Positions 27,647-36,404 of a stretch of 64,000 nt of DNA are shown in pieces. How positions within the stretch are numbered: the first letter of the stretch is position 1; each line of letters starts with the position of its first letter. The notes beneath the pieces are model-generated. The model searched no databases, had not been told where the DNA came from, and saw only the letters and a list, made by a program, of their open reading frames with translations. The DNA lies in NCBI RefSeq assembly GCF_003854965.1, contig NZ_RQPI01000010.1, positions 99,860 through 163,859 of the forward strand, in the 5' to 3' direction. The position numbers and the translations under genes are program-made. This DNA is from Paenibacillus rhizophilus. GTDB taxonomy: Bacteria; Bacillota; Bacilli; Paenibacillales; Paenibacillaceae.

Positions 27647-28867
27647 TTGAGCGGGATAATAGAAATTAATAATCTGGTGAAAAAATACAAGTTATACAAT
27701 AAGCCAACCGATCGTTTTAAAGAAGCGGTACATCCCTTCAATAAAATCTATCATAAGGAATTTGTCGCCTTGGATGGAATTACACTTTCCGTAGAGAAGG
27801 GAGATGCTGTTGGGATACTTGGGAAGAACGGCTCCGGCAAATCCACGCTCCTAAAAATAATCACGGGAGTATTGTCGCCAACCGTCGGAAGTGTTGAAAT
27901 CAATGGGAAGATTTCTGCTATTTTGGAACTGGGGGCCGGGTTTAATCCTGAATATACGGGCCGGGAGAATATCTACTTGAACGGTTTAATGATGGGTTAT
28001 AGCAGAGAAAAGATGGATGAAAAAATTGACTCCGTAATCGAATTTGCCGATATCGGTAAGTTTATAGATCAACCTGTCAAAGTATACTCTAGCGGTATGT
28101 TTGCCAGACTTGCCTTTGCTGTATCCATAAATGTGGAGCCCGATATTTTGATCGTTGATGAAGCTCTGGCTGTTGGAGATACACGGTTCCAGACAAAGTG
28201 TATTGATAAAATGAAGGAATTAAAGAGAAACGGCACTACGATCCTCTTTGTCTCTCATGCTTCGGAGCAAGTAAAGAGGTTCTGTAATAAAGCGGTTTGG
28301 ATAAAGAATGGGAAAATAGAAGCGCAGGGAGAATCAAGTGAGATCGTAGATTTGTACGAGGATTATATGAGAAACGATACAGAACAGTTAACGGAGGGAA
28401 CTAAGCCGAGAGCAAGCAAAGAGATTTCTTCTATAGAGCCGGATTTTGTTCTCCCTTCCAATCCTGATGTGCTAGCTCTTATTACAAATGTTCAAATTAA
28501 TAAAACGTCATTTCGAACATTTGAAGAGTTAATTGTAGAAATAGAATATGAAGTATATGAAGAGTCCATTGAGGATCTACTTTTAGGCGCAGCTATTTAT
28601 ACGCCGAGTCGGGATTATATTTTTGGTCCAAATACTTTTTTGGAAAATATATCAATCCCTAATAGCATGGGAAGACATAAAGTGAATTATTGTATTCCAC
28701 AACTTCCCCTATTGGGTGGAACCTTTTGTTTGGATGTGGGTCTTTTTAATAATGAGGGAATCGTCAATTTACATTATATGGAGAACGGAGTATCTTTTAC
28801 TATAACCAATAAGTACTTTTCAGAAGGATTAGTTTATATAAAGCACAATTGGGAGGTACTAAAATGA
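27647..28867 (+). CDS. Polysaccharide ABC exporter ATPase (Wzt-like) with C-terminal recognition domain
   Basis: This 406-residue protein powers glycan export across the membrane. The nucleotide-binding domain has Walker A GKNGSGKST (about 59-67), the family Q-loop region ELGAGFNPEYTGRENIYLNG, signature YSSGMFARLAFA and Walker B PDILIVDEALAVGD. An extra C-terminal domain (about 265-406) corresponds to the carbohydrate-binding domain of long Wzt proteins. In E. coli O8/O9a this domain recognises the capped non-reducing end of the finished chain. Start TTG 27647 has AGGAG 8 nt upstream. It overlaps the following methyltransferase by 4 bp (ATGA), which ties export to the putative capping enzyme. 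Confidence 0.93.
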   Translation: MSGIIEINNLVKKYKLYNKPTDRFKEAVHPFNKIYHKEFVALDGITLSVEKGDAVGILGKNGSGKSTLLKIITGVLSPTVGSVEINGKISAILELGAGFNPEYTGRENIYLNGLMMGYSREKMDEKIDSVIEFADIGKFIDQPVKVYSSGMFARLAFAVSINVEPDILIVDEALAVGDTRFQTKCIDKMKELKRNGTTILFVSHASEQVKRFCNKAVWIKNGKIEAQGESSEIVDLYEDYMRNDTEQLTEGTKPRASKEISSIEPDFVLPSNPDVLALITNVQINKTSFRTFEELIVEIEYEVYEESIEDLLLGAAIYTPSRDYIFGPNTFLENISIPNSMGRHKVNYCIPQLPLLGGTFCLDVGLFNNEGIVNLHYMENGVSFTITNKYFSEGLVYIKHNWEVLK

Positions 28868-30456
28868 TAGATGTTCTTTTTGATCAATATCAACGGTATC
28901 AAAATGTTACTGATATAATTAATTCGATGAGGATGTCTGGGCAAGTCTTTAATATTCTTGAGGTTGGTGCCAACGAACATCAGAACTTAGAGAAGTTCTT
29001 GCCGGTTGACCAAATAACCTATCTAGATATACAATTGCCTGAATATTTACAGAATAATCCTAAATATATAATAGGTGATGCAACCTCAATGGATTTTTCT
29101 GATAATCAATATAATATCGTTGTTGCATTAGACGTGTTCGAACATATCTTTGAAAAAGATCGTGAAAAATTTTTAAATGAACTTAATAGAGTTAGTTCTG
29201 ATTTTTTTGTTATTACAGCCCCTTTTCATTCTCCTGAAGTGGTTGAAGCTGAAAGAAGGGTTAATGCGGTATACAAATCGATCTTTGGCAAAGATTTTAT
29301 CTGGTTAGAAGAACATATGATGAACGGTCTGCCCGTTTTGACTAAGATGTCTGAGTATCTTAAAGCGCAAAACATTCAGTTTGAGATTATTAATCATGGA
29401 GATGTGCGTATCTGGGAAAGGCTAATGGCTATACATTTCATTGCGGCTCAAGACTCCCGATTGGGGGTTTATAGAAATGAAATAGATAGGTTTTACAATC
29501 AACATCTTTTTGGAAATGATTTTGTGGAGGAGTCTTATAGAAAAATATGTGTAGGATCAAAAAATAGAAACTTATCTGCTTTACCATTAAGAAAAATAAA
29601 TTTATCTAAAAAAGAAGAAAATCTATTAAAACTAGACAGTATGGAAAAGATCTTCTATAGCTTAGCTAACTTGCCTTTGAAAATAAACAAAGATGATGCT
29701 TCTGGAGACTTTATTCAGATTTTTAAAGATGAAGGGGCAGGATTCACTGAAGATAAAAGTATTAAATTCAACCTGAAAAGTATCAGACAGCACATACATG
29801 CTGATCTTGAATCTCAGAAGCTTAAATCAATAAGAATTGACCCGTCTAATTTTAAAGGCTCATTTGAAATAAAAAATATTATAGTTACTATAAACAATCA
29901 AAACAACCTTCCAAAAGCAGCATATACGATTAGTGGGAATTTCAATCTGAAATTTAATAACACTTTTATTTTCCTTGAAGATGATCCTTATGTAATTCTG
30001 AATTTTTTAATGGAAGAAGCTATAAAAGAAGTGAGTTTCGACATTGTTAAGCTTTCCCAAGATGATGCTTCCATTTCTATAGCTGACTATTTCACTGAAC
30101 ACATGGGAATTATCGGTGAAAAGATGAGATTGATGGGAATTTCACATGCAAAAAGTATTGAGGAATTGAAACAGCAAATATCAGAATTGTCGGCAAAGAA
30201 TAGCGAACTGATGAAAACAAATCAATCATTAATTATGGAAGTGGAGAATCATAAATTTTCGAATGATACTTGCAGGGAAACTATAAATGAAATTAGCCAA
30301 AAAAATACTCAGTTAACCCAAACAAATGGGGAGTTACACCAAACTATTCTTGAATTACAACAAGTGAATAACAGTAACGCAGCTGAGTTAAAAGCCATAT
30401 ATGAGTCTAGAGGATGGATTTATTTAACAAAAATTAAAAATCTCATAGGGAAATAA
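28864..30456 (+). CDS. SAM-dependent methyltransferase with beta module and coiled-coil tail (putative chain-capping enzyme)
   Basis: This 530-residue protein has a class I methyltransferase domain at its N-terminus: motif I ILEVGANEHQNL (about 31-42), YLDIQ, IIGDATSMDFSDNQYNIVVALDVFEHI. A middle beta-rich module follows (about 281-345; QIFKDEGAGFTEDKSIKFNL then SIRIDPSNFKGSFEIKNIIV). The C-terminal third (about 430-512) is a predicted coiled coil with many Gln/Asn/Leu/Glu heptads and a final amphipathic ESRGWIYLTKIKNLIGK. The pattern recalls WbdD of E. coli O9a, where a capping methyltransferase/kinase carries a coiled-coil ruler that sets glycan length, and the methylated chain end of Geobacillus S-layer glycans. 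The specific target is inferred. GGGAGG lies 7 nt before ATG 28864. Confidence 0.82.
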   Translation: MIDVLFDQYQRYQNVTDIINSMRMSGQVFNILEVGANEHQNLEKFLPVDQITYLDIQLPEYLQNNPKYIIGDATSMDFSDNQYNIVVALDVFEHIFEKDREKFLNELNRVSSDFFVITAPFHSPEVVEAERRVNAVYKSIFGKDFIWLEEHMMNGLPVLTKMSEYLKAQNIQFEIINHGDVRIWERLMAIHFIAAQDSRLGVYRNEIDRFYNQHLFGNDFVEESYRKICVGSKNRNLSALPLRKINLSKKEENLLKLDSMEKIFYSLANLPLKINKDDASGDFIQIFKDEGAGFTEDKSIKFNLKSIRQHIHADLESQKLKSIRIDPSNFKGSFEIKNIIVTINNQNNLPKAAYTISGNFNLKFNNTFIFLEDDPYVILNFLMEEAIKEVSFDIVKLSQDDASISIADYFTEHMGIIGEKMRLMGISHAKSIEELKQQISELSAKNSELMKTNQSLIMEVENHKFSNDTCRETINEISQKNTQLTQTNGELHQTILELQQVNNSNAAELKAIYESRGWIYLTKIKNLIGK

Positions 30457-30478
30457 TATTAAGAGAGTAGGTGCTTCT

Positions 30479-32821
30479 TTGTTTTTAAGAATAAAATCGA
30501 TTTTTTTTATCTTTCTTAGAATATTTGGGGTGAAAAGTAAACTGGAATTAATTCCTTTGAATGACTTGAAGAAAGATGGAGACCGATGGGTTTCATATGG
30601 GGCGGATCCCAGTTTTTTAATACATGGAGAATTTGGTGTTGGTTGGAATGAAATGTCATGGAGTTCAAATTCTGAGGAGCGTATCCCCTTAAAGATGTAC
30701 TGGGATAATGGCGAAGATTTTAACGAAGGCCGCAGTCTGATTATCGGAGAAATCAGCAAAGGTAATTCCAATACTAAAACGTATCTTTATATTCCTGACG
30801 ATGCAATAGCAATCAGATTGGATCCTGGTGAAAAGAAACTTGACTTTAGTTTTAGCAATTTGAAAGTGAAGAAAGTTAGCAGAATCTGTGTTGCTGTTAA
30901 AGCTTTAAGAAACTACTCTTTTCAAAGAGGTTATGGCTACAGAGGTATTGTCAGTTTGATAAGGAAAGTTCTGAACGCTATCAAAACTAGTGGTATAAAG
31001 TCACTATGGGCTAATGCTAAACAAATTATGGAGTACAATAGCAATAGTTTGGTTAACGATTATAGTAGTTGGCTTGAGAATAGCATAATTTTGGAAAAAG
31101 AAATTTCTCAAATAAATGATGAAATTGAAGCTTTTGAATATAAGCCATTAATATCTATTATTCTTCCTGTTTATAATATAGAAGAGGTTTGGCTGAGGAA
31201 ATGCATCGATTCCGTATTGGCGCAGTATTATTCTAATTGGGAATTATGCATTTCCGATGATGCTTCTACTAAATTACATATCGCGAAGGTGCTAGAAAAT
31301 TATAAAGCTCGTGATAGTAGGATAAAGGTAGTATATAGAAGTGAAAATGGACATATTTCTAAATCATCAAATTCTGCTTTGGCGATTGCTACCGGTGAAT
31401 TTATCGCACTGCTCGATCATGATGACGAATTAACTCCAGATGCTCTTTATGAAAATGTTTTACTGCTTAACAGATTTCGTGATGCAGATATTATTTATAG
31501 CGATGAAGATAAGATCTCAATCGAAGGGGAGCGATTCTCTCCCTTCTTCAAGCCGGATTGGTCTCCTGATTTGTTACTCTCTCAAATGTATATTTGTCAC
31601 CTGACAGTGTGTCGTAAATGCCTGATTGATCAAGTTGAAGGGTTCCGCGAAGGGTATGAGGGAAGTCAGGATTTTGACCTAATGTTAAGGGTTACTGAAT
31701 TAACCGATAATATTTATCATATTCCCAAAATCCTTTACCACTGGAGGGCAATTCAGAACTCTACCGCTTCTAGCGGATCGTCTAAAGATTATACACATAT
31801 TGCTGGTTTGAAAGCGGTAGAGGATGCTTTAGCTAGAAGAAAATTGCCTGCAACTGTTGTATCAGTAGAAGGTCATTCAAATATATACTTAACTAGGTTT
31901 AGGCCTACCAGTAACCCTAAGATTTCTATTATTATTCCAACGAAAAATATGGCCTCTGTACTAAAAACATGTTTGGATTCCATTTTTACAAAAACTAAAT
32001 ATTTTAATTATGAAGTTATTATAATTGATAACGGAAGTACAGAGCCTGAAATTTTTAAATTGTATAAATATTGGGAAAAAAATGAAAAAGAGAGATTTAA
32101 AGTCTATGTGTTGGACATTCCTTTTAATTACTCAAAGTTAAATAATTTTGGCGCAGAAAAGGCGAGTGGAGACTTATTACTATTGTTGAATAACGATACC
32201 GAAGTTATCTCCGAAGATTGGTTGCAGGAAATGGCTGGACAAGCAATTCGTCCAGAAATAGGAGCTGTAGGTGCATGTTTATATTACCCTGATAAAACAT
32301 TGCAACATGGAGGAGTTGTACTAGGTCTTGGAGGAGTGGCCGGGCATAGCCATAAACATTTTGCTTCGGATAGTTCTGGGTATTACCGAAGATTAAAAAT
32401 TGTATCAAATTATACAGCTGTAACAGCTGCATGCTTAATGATACGTAAAGAAATATTTTTTGAAGTGAACGGTCTAGAAGAGGAGCTGCAAGTTGCTTTT
32501 AATGATGTTGATTTCTGTTTGAAAGTTTGGAGCTTAGGATATAACAATTTATGGCTACCGCATGTGAAATTATATCATTATGAATCAAAAAGTAGAGGAT
32601 ATGAAGACACCCCGGAAAAACAACTTCGATTTGCTGGGGAGATCGAATGGGTAAAAAATCGTTGGTCTAAGATTTTGAACAATGATCCAGCTTATAATCC
32701 TAATCTATCTAAAGACAGAGAAGATTTTTCAATAGGCATCCCCTCTGAAATTTATGAAAACAATCTTAATATAATGAGATGTAAAAAAGAGAACGTACAT
32801 TCAAATAAAGTAAATATTTAA
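30479..32821 (+). CDS. Double GT2 glycosyltransferase with N-terminal beta module
   Basis: This 780-residue protein begins with a short hydrophobic stretch and a beta-rich module (about 50-130; KMYWDNGEDFNEGRSLIIGE, then IRLDPGEKKLDFSF). It then has two family-2 glycosyltransferase domains. The first (about 223-445) has ISIILPVYN, the LDHDDELT DxD-type motif and IIYSDEDK. The second (about 481-730) has ISIIIPTKN, LLLNNDTEVI, GGVVLGLGGVAGH and a late AFNDVDFCLKVW motif typical of rhamnosyltransferases. The two-domain layout resembles polymerising rhamnosyltransferases of S-layer glycan and O-antigen loci. The TTG start has a modest GTAGGTG site. It probably extends the glycan in the cytosol before export. 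Confidence 0.88.
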   Translation: MFLRIKSIFFIFLRIFGVKSKLELIPLNDLKKDGDRWVSYGADPSFLIHGEFGVGWNEMSWSSNSEERIPLKMYWDNGEDFNEGRSLIIGEISKGNSNTKTYLYIPDDAIAIRLDPGEKKLDFSFSNLKVKKVSRICVAVKALRNYSFQRGYGYRGIVSLIRKVLNAIKTSGIKSLWANAKQIMEYNSNSLVNDYSSWLENSIILEKEISQINDEIEAFEYKPLISIILPVYNIEEVWLRKCIDSVLAQYYSNWELCISDDASTKLHIAKVLENYKARDSRIKVVYRSENGHISKSSNSALAIATGEFIALLDHDDELTPDALYENVLLLNRFRDADIIYSDEDKISIEGERFSPFFKPDWSPDLLLSQMYICHLTVCRKCLIDQVEGFREGYEGSQDFDLMLRVTELTDNIYHIPKILYHWRAIQNSTASSGSSKDYTHIAGLKAVEDALARRKLPATVVSVEGHSNIYLTRFRPTSNPKISIIIPTKNMASVLKTCLDSIFTKTKYFNYEVIIIDNGSTEPEIFKLYKYWEKNEKERFKVYVLDIPFNYSKLNNFGAEKASGDLLLLLNNDTEVISEDWLQEMAGQAIRPEIGAVGACLYYPDKTLQHGGVVLGLGGVAGHSHKHFASDSSGYYRRLKIVSNYTAVTAACLMIRKEIFFEVNGLEEELQVAFNDVDFCLKVWSLGYNNLWLPHVKLYHYESKSRGYEDTPEKQLRFAGEIEWVKNRWSKILNNDPAYNPNLSKDREDFSIGIPSEIYENNLNIMRCKKENVHSNKVNI

Positions 32822-32895
32822 ACTTATAATTTTAGAAATCAGGTATTTTAGAAATTAGCTATATTAGTTCTATTTAAGTTAGCGAGGAATGAAAA

Positions 32896-33243
32896 ATGTG
32901 GATATACTTATTTGTTTCAATTATACTCAACGTCTCTGCTCAGACAATTCTAAAGTTTGGATTAAACAAACTGCAGTTGGATACTATAAATTCTGAGAGT
33001 ATAGTCAAAATCATTTCTACGCCAAACATATGGTTTGGCGCTTTGCTTTATGGTGGAAGTTTTTTTGTTTATTTGTTTGCTTTGTCAAAAGGAGAAATTG
33101 GAAGGTTATCGCCCATTGCGCAGGCGCTAACTATTGTAGGTCTTGTACTGGTTTCCATAGTCTTCTTTCATGAAGGTATAACAGTATCCAAAACGATTGG
33201 CACTATCCTATTAGTAGCAGGTGCTATAGTTATTTTTCACTGA
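32896..33243 (+). CDS. Small four-helix DMT/SMR-type transporter (flippase-like)
   Basis: This 115-residue protein has four membrane helices in the small multidrug resistance/EamA arrangement: LFVSIILNVSAQTILKFGLNKL, then FGALLYGGSFFVYLFALSKGEIGRLSPIAQALTIVGLVLVSIVFFHEGIT. Within glycan loci, proteins of this kind (ArnE/ArnF-like, or functionally GtrA-like) flip polyprenyl-phosphate-linked monosaccharides across the membrane. The nearby GtrB-like transferase (36401-37375) and DUF2142-like membrane protein fit that idea, but a general transporter cannot be excluded. GCGAGGAAT lies upstream of the ATG. AT-rich like its neighbours. Confidence 0.75.
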   Translation: MWIYLFVSIILNVSAQTILKFGLNKLQLDTINSESIVKIISTPNIWFGALLYGGSFFVYLFALSKGEIGRLSPIAQALTIVGLVLVSIVFFHEGITVSKTIGTILLVAGAIVIFH

Positions 33244-33270
33244 TATTCAGCTTTGGGAGGCTGGGGGAAA

Positions 33271-35271
33271 TTGAAGTTGGAAGAGAATCTTAGAAATACA
33301 AAACACAAATACAGTTTGTGGTTAGTCATAATTTTATTCTTCGGATATGTAAGTTGGATCTTAATAAACTATTATACTAGTTATACCGAAAGAATAGCCT
33401 TTCCACATTATTTAATTGCCTCAGTCTTATTTTATGGGCTTGTCATACTGCTTCTTAGGCAGATTAAACACAAAGAATTTACCTATATCATGCTTATTTT
33501 GCTGGGCCTATACTATATACTATTTCTCCCTTTTTTCTCGCCTATTGATGAGGGAGCCCATTTTGACTATATATTGCATATTATTCAACAGCACAAACTG
33601 CCTACTCTTTACGATATAATTAATACAAATGAGCTTTATAAAATTACTGAATGGTCAGTACCTAGCAACACTCAATATGAAGCTGTACAGCCTCCACTTT
33701 ATTATTTAATTTCCTCTGTAATAGTAGCTCTTTTACAAAAAAACTTAGTACTATCCGTAATAATACTTCGTGTATTCGGCGTTTTACTTATTGTTCTCAC
33801 TTACTTTTTTGTCCAAAAAACTTATAAGGAATTATGGCGGAAAGATTTAATCCAAAAATGCGATAACTTGTTCTATGCCTTTACTCTTTTATTTTTTTTA
33901 AATCCGGGCTTTCTAACAAGAATGACCACTATTAGTAATGAACAATTAGTTGTGTTTTTAATGACCGTATTAACTTATTATGTTGTAAAAACATTGGGTC
34001 AAAAACATTCTTTTAAACACTTAACGTTTCTTTCCTTGATAAGCGCAGGAATGATTTTGACTAAATTCACCTCCATATACATTATTGGAATCATTGTTCT
34101 ATTTTACTTACTGAATAAAGAGATTAAGCAGGCTTTTAGTTATGTTATATCCACTGGGGTTCTTATATCACCATGGTTTATCTTTAATATGTACCATTAT
34201 AAAGAATTGACCGCTAATAGCCTGCATGTAGCTTTTGTGAAAGGTATAGTAAATCCTAATAATATTCAATTATCACCCTATTATATCTTGCAAAAGACCA
34301 ACCTTTTCCTAGGATCTTTTTGGAATCCACAAGAGAGTGGGTTTCCGGCAATAAGGGAGCCTTACTTCACGATCACGAACCTATTGTCATGGGTACTGAT
34401 AGGGACACTTATCATAGCAACTATGTATGCAGTAAAGTCTTGGAAAATTCTTAAGGAAAGTAAATCTCAACTTATAACTCTCCTTACCTCCAGTATTTTA
34501 TTGAATATAATTGTTCTGTGTTATGGGACTATTTCACAAGACGTTGATATAATGATTGGTAGATATGTATATATGAATTCAATTTCATTTATTATACTGA
34601 CAGTCATACTGACTCAAAAAGTAATTGTTAAAAAGTATCATCATTTATTTGGATTAATTTTACTTGCTTTAGTTTGTTTTTTAACTATTAATTTTATGTT
34701 TGATATAGCTCAGTCAAAGCAGAATTTCGCCACATTGATCAAAACAAATGTTCTTGAACGAAGGATTTCATTATCGAATTATCAACAAAAGATATACGAT
34801 CCACTATTAAACACTCAGAATTTGAAGGAGGTCCCTTCATTACTGAAAAAAAATAACGTTGTAAAGCTGGGCTATTCAAATATATTTTATCCTGAAACAT
34901 ATCAGTTTAATAACATTAGTTTAGAGAGTTCGAATAAGTTAAAAATTATTGGCAATGACCCTTTCCTTGCTGTATCCTTAAACAATGCTCATTCCGTACA
35001 AACCGCGGACTTGATTATGGTAACCCTAAACAATGTACAGCAGGATGGGGTAGGGCAATTGTTTTGGGATGATGGAACTGGATATTCAGAGAATAGGTCC
35101 ATTAAGTTTTCAATCTTGAAAGGCGAACATTCATACTTCATACCGGTTGGAAGAAACACTTTCTGGCTGGAGAGTAAAGATATTAAGAAAATCAGGTTGG
35201 ATGTTGATGGATATACTTTCAATAATAAGTTTATATTAAAAGAATTTATGCTTACAAAAGTAATGGACTGA
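33271..35271 (+). CDS. DUF2142-like polytopic membrane protein with C-terminal beta module
   Basis: This roughly 666-residue protein has about 11-12 membrane helices followed by a soluble C-terminal part. The early loop SPIDEGAHFDYILHIIQQHKLPT and the QPPLYYLISS segment match the pattern of DUF2142 proteins. These have a GT-C-like layout and are probably membrane glycosyltransferases using polyprenyl-phosphate sugars, with the acidic DE pair in the first outside loop. The C-terminus (about 590-660) carries the cluster's recurrent module: QLFWDDGTGYSENRSIKFSI then KKIRLDVDGYTFNNKF. Start TTG 33271 has GGGAGG upstream (10 nt); TTG 33253 is possible but overlaps that site. The likely role is adding side sugars to the glycan on the outer face; this is inference. 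Confidence 0.75.
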   Translation: MKLEENLRNTKHKYSLWLVIILFFGYVSWILINYYTSYTERIAFPHYLIASVLFYGLVILLLRQIKHKEFTYIMLILLGLYYILFLPFFSPIDEGAHFDYILHIIQQHKLPTLYDIINTNELYKITEWSVPSNTQYEAVQPPLYYLISSVIVALLQKNLVLSVIILRVFGVLLIVLTYFFVQKTYKELWRKDLIQKCDNLFYAFTLLFFLNPGFLTRMTTISNEQLVVFLMTVLTYYVVKTLGQKHSFKHLTFLSLISAGMILTKFTSIYIIGIIVLFYLLNKEIKQAFSYVISTGVLISPWFIFNMYHYKELTANSLHVAFVKGIVNPNNIQLSPYYILQKTNLFLGSFWNPQESGFPAIREPYFTITNLLSWVLIGTLIIATMYAVKSWKILKESKSQLITLLTSSILLNIIVLCYGTISQDVDIMIGRYVYMNSISFIILTVILTQKVIVKKYHHLFGLILLALVCFLTINFMFDIAQSKQNFATLIKTNVLERRISLSNYQQKIYDPLLNTQNLKEVPSLLKKNNVVKLGYSNIFYPETYQFNNISLESSNKLKIIGNDPFLAVSLNNAHSVQTADLIMVTLNNVQQDGVGQLFWDDGTGYSENRSIKFSILKGEHSYFIPVGRNTFWLESKDIKKIRLDVDGYTFNNKFILKEFMLTKVMD

Positions 35272-35291
35272 TCTGAAAGGGATGACAAGTT

Positions 35292-36404
35292 TTGAAGTTC
35301 GATTATGTGATATTTGGTGCGGGCATTTATGGGCTTTATGCAGCGCATTTGCTTGCTAAGAAGGACTTGAAAGTGGCTATTATAGAATTCGATGATAAAC
35401 CTTTACAGCGAGCTAGTTATATTAACCAAGCCAGGGTGCATAATGGCTATCATTATCCTAGGAGTGTATCCACGGCTGCAAAATCGGCAAGCTATTATGA
35501 GCGGTTTTCCAGGGATTTTTCGTTTTCTATCAATGATAGTTTTAAAAAGATTTATGCTATATCTGCCAATGACTCGTTGACAAACGCGGAACAATTTTTG
35601 AATTTCTGTGAGTATGTCAATATTCCAGCCTATGAAGTCAGCAGCAAGCCTTATTTTAATCCCGGCTTGGTAGAGGCGACGTATGAAACTGTAGAGTTTA
35701 GCTATGATGCAAATATTATACGCAACTGGTATGTGGAAGAGCTGGGGAGTTTCAAAAATGTAACAATTTATTATAATAAACATCTAGATCGGAGCTTTAA
35801 AGAAGAAACTGATTTCAGCCTGTTTTTTAAAGATGGCGATGTTATAACTACACCCAAAATACTTAACGCTACTTATGCAAGTATCAACCAAATATTAAAG
35901 ATTTTTGATTATGATTTGTTTACTACAAAATATGAAATATGTGAAGTTATAATGACTAAGGTATCGCAAAGCATGAAAAATGTAGGGATAACCGTTATGG
36001 ATGGTCCATTCTTCTCGTTGATGCCATTCGGCGTAAGCGGGTACCATTCATTGACTTCGGTAGGTCATACTCCACATGAATCATCTTTCAATCCATTACC
36101 GGAATTCACATGTCAGAATTATCGGGAGGATTGTTCAAAGGATCAGCTCCAGAACTGCAATACTTGCTTTGTTAAGCCAGAGTCAGCGTGGAACAGAATG
36201 CACCAGTTAGCTAAGAAATATTTGATGCCAGATATTGCTGTAGCCTATGAAAGCTCATTATTCGCCGTTAAAGCGTTGATAAGCGCTTCAGAGCTGGATG
36301 ATTCTAGACCTACTGTAATTAAGGAGTTTTCCAATTCACCGTCTTTTATTTCAGTATTTTCGGGGAAATTTAACACAATTTATGATTTGGAGGAAGTGCT
36401 ATGA
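35292..36404 (+). CDS. FAD-dependent oxidoreductase (DAO type), sugar-modifying role inferred
   Basis: This 370-residue protein starts with a dinucleotide-binding fold (DYVIFGAGIYGLYAAHLLAKK followed by VAIIEFDD), typical of DAO/GlpD-type FAD oxidoreductases. The SQAR-like NQARVHNGYHYPRS block after it is also seen in such enzymes from glycan loci. A cysteine group near residues 274-300 (C-x6-C-x7-C-x2-C) is unusual and could bind a metal or Fe-S cluster. The substrate is unknown; since it is coupled (4-bp overlap) to a glycosyltransferase and followed by an SDR and an isomerase, oxidation of a sugar or lipid-linked sugar is likely. The start is TTG 35292, with AAAGGGATG about 8 nt upstream. 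Confidence 0.75.
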   Translation: MKFDYVIFGAGIYGLYAAHLLAKKDLKVAIIEFDDKPLQRASYINQARVHNGYHYPRSVSTAAKSASYYERFSRDFSFSINDSFKKIYAISANDSLTNAEQFLNFCEYVNIPAYEVSSKPYFNPGLVEATYETVEFSYDANIIRNWYVEELGSFKNVTIYYNKHLDRSFKEETDFSLFFKDGDVITTPKILNATYASINQILKIFDYDLFTTKYEICEVIMTKVSQSMKNVGITVMDGPFFSLMPFGVSGYHSLTSVGHTPHESSFNPLPEFTCQNYREDCSKDQLQNCNTCFVKPESAWNRMHQLAKKYLMPDIAVAYESSLFAVKALISASELDDSRPTVIKEFSNSPSFISVFSGKFNTIYDLEEVL

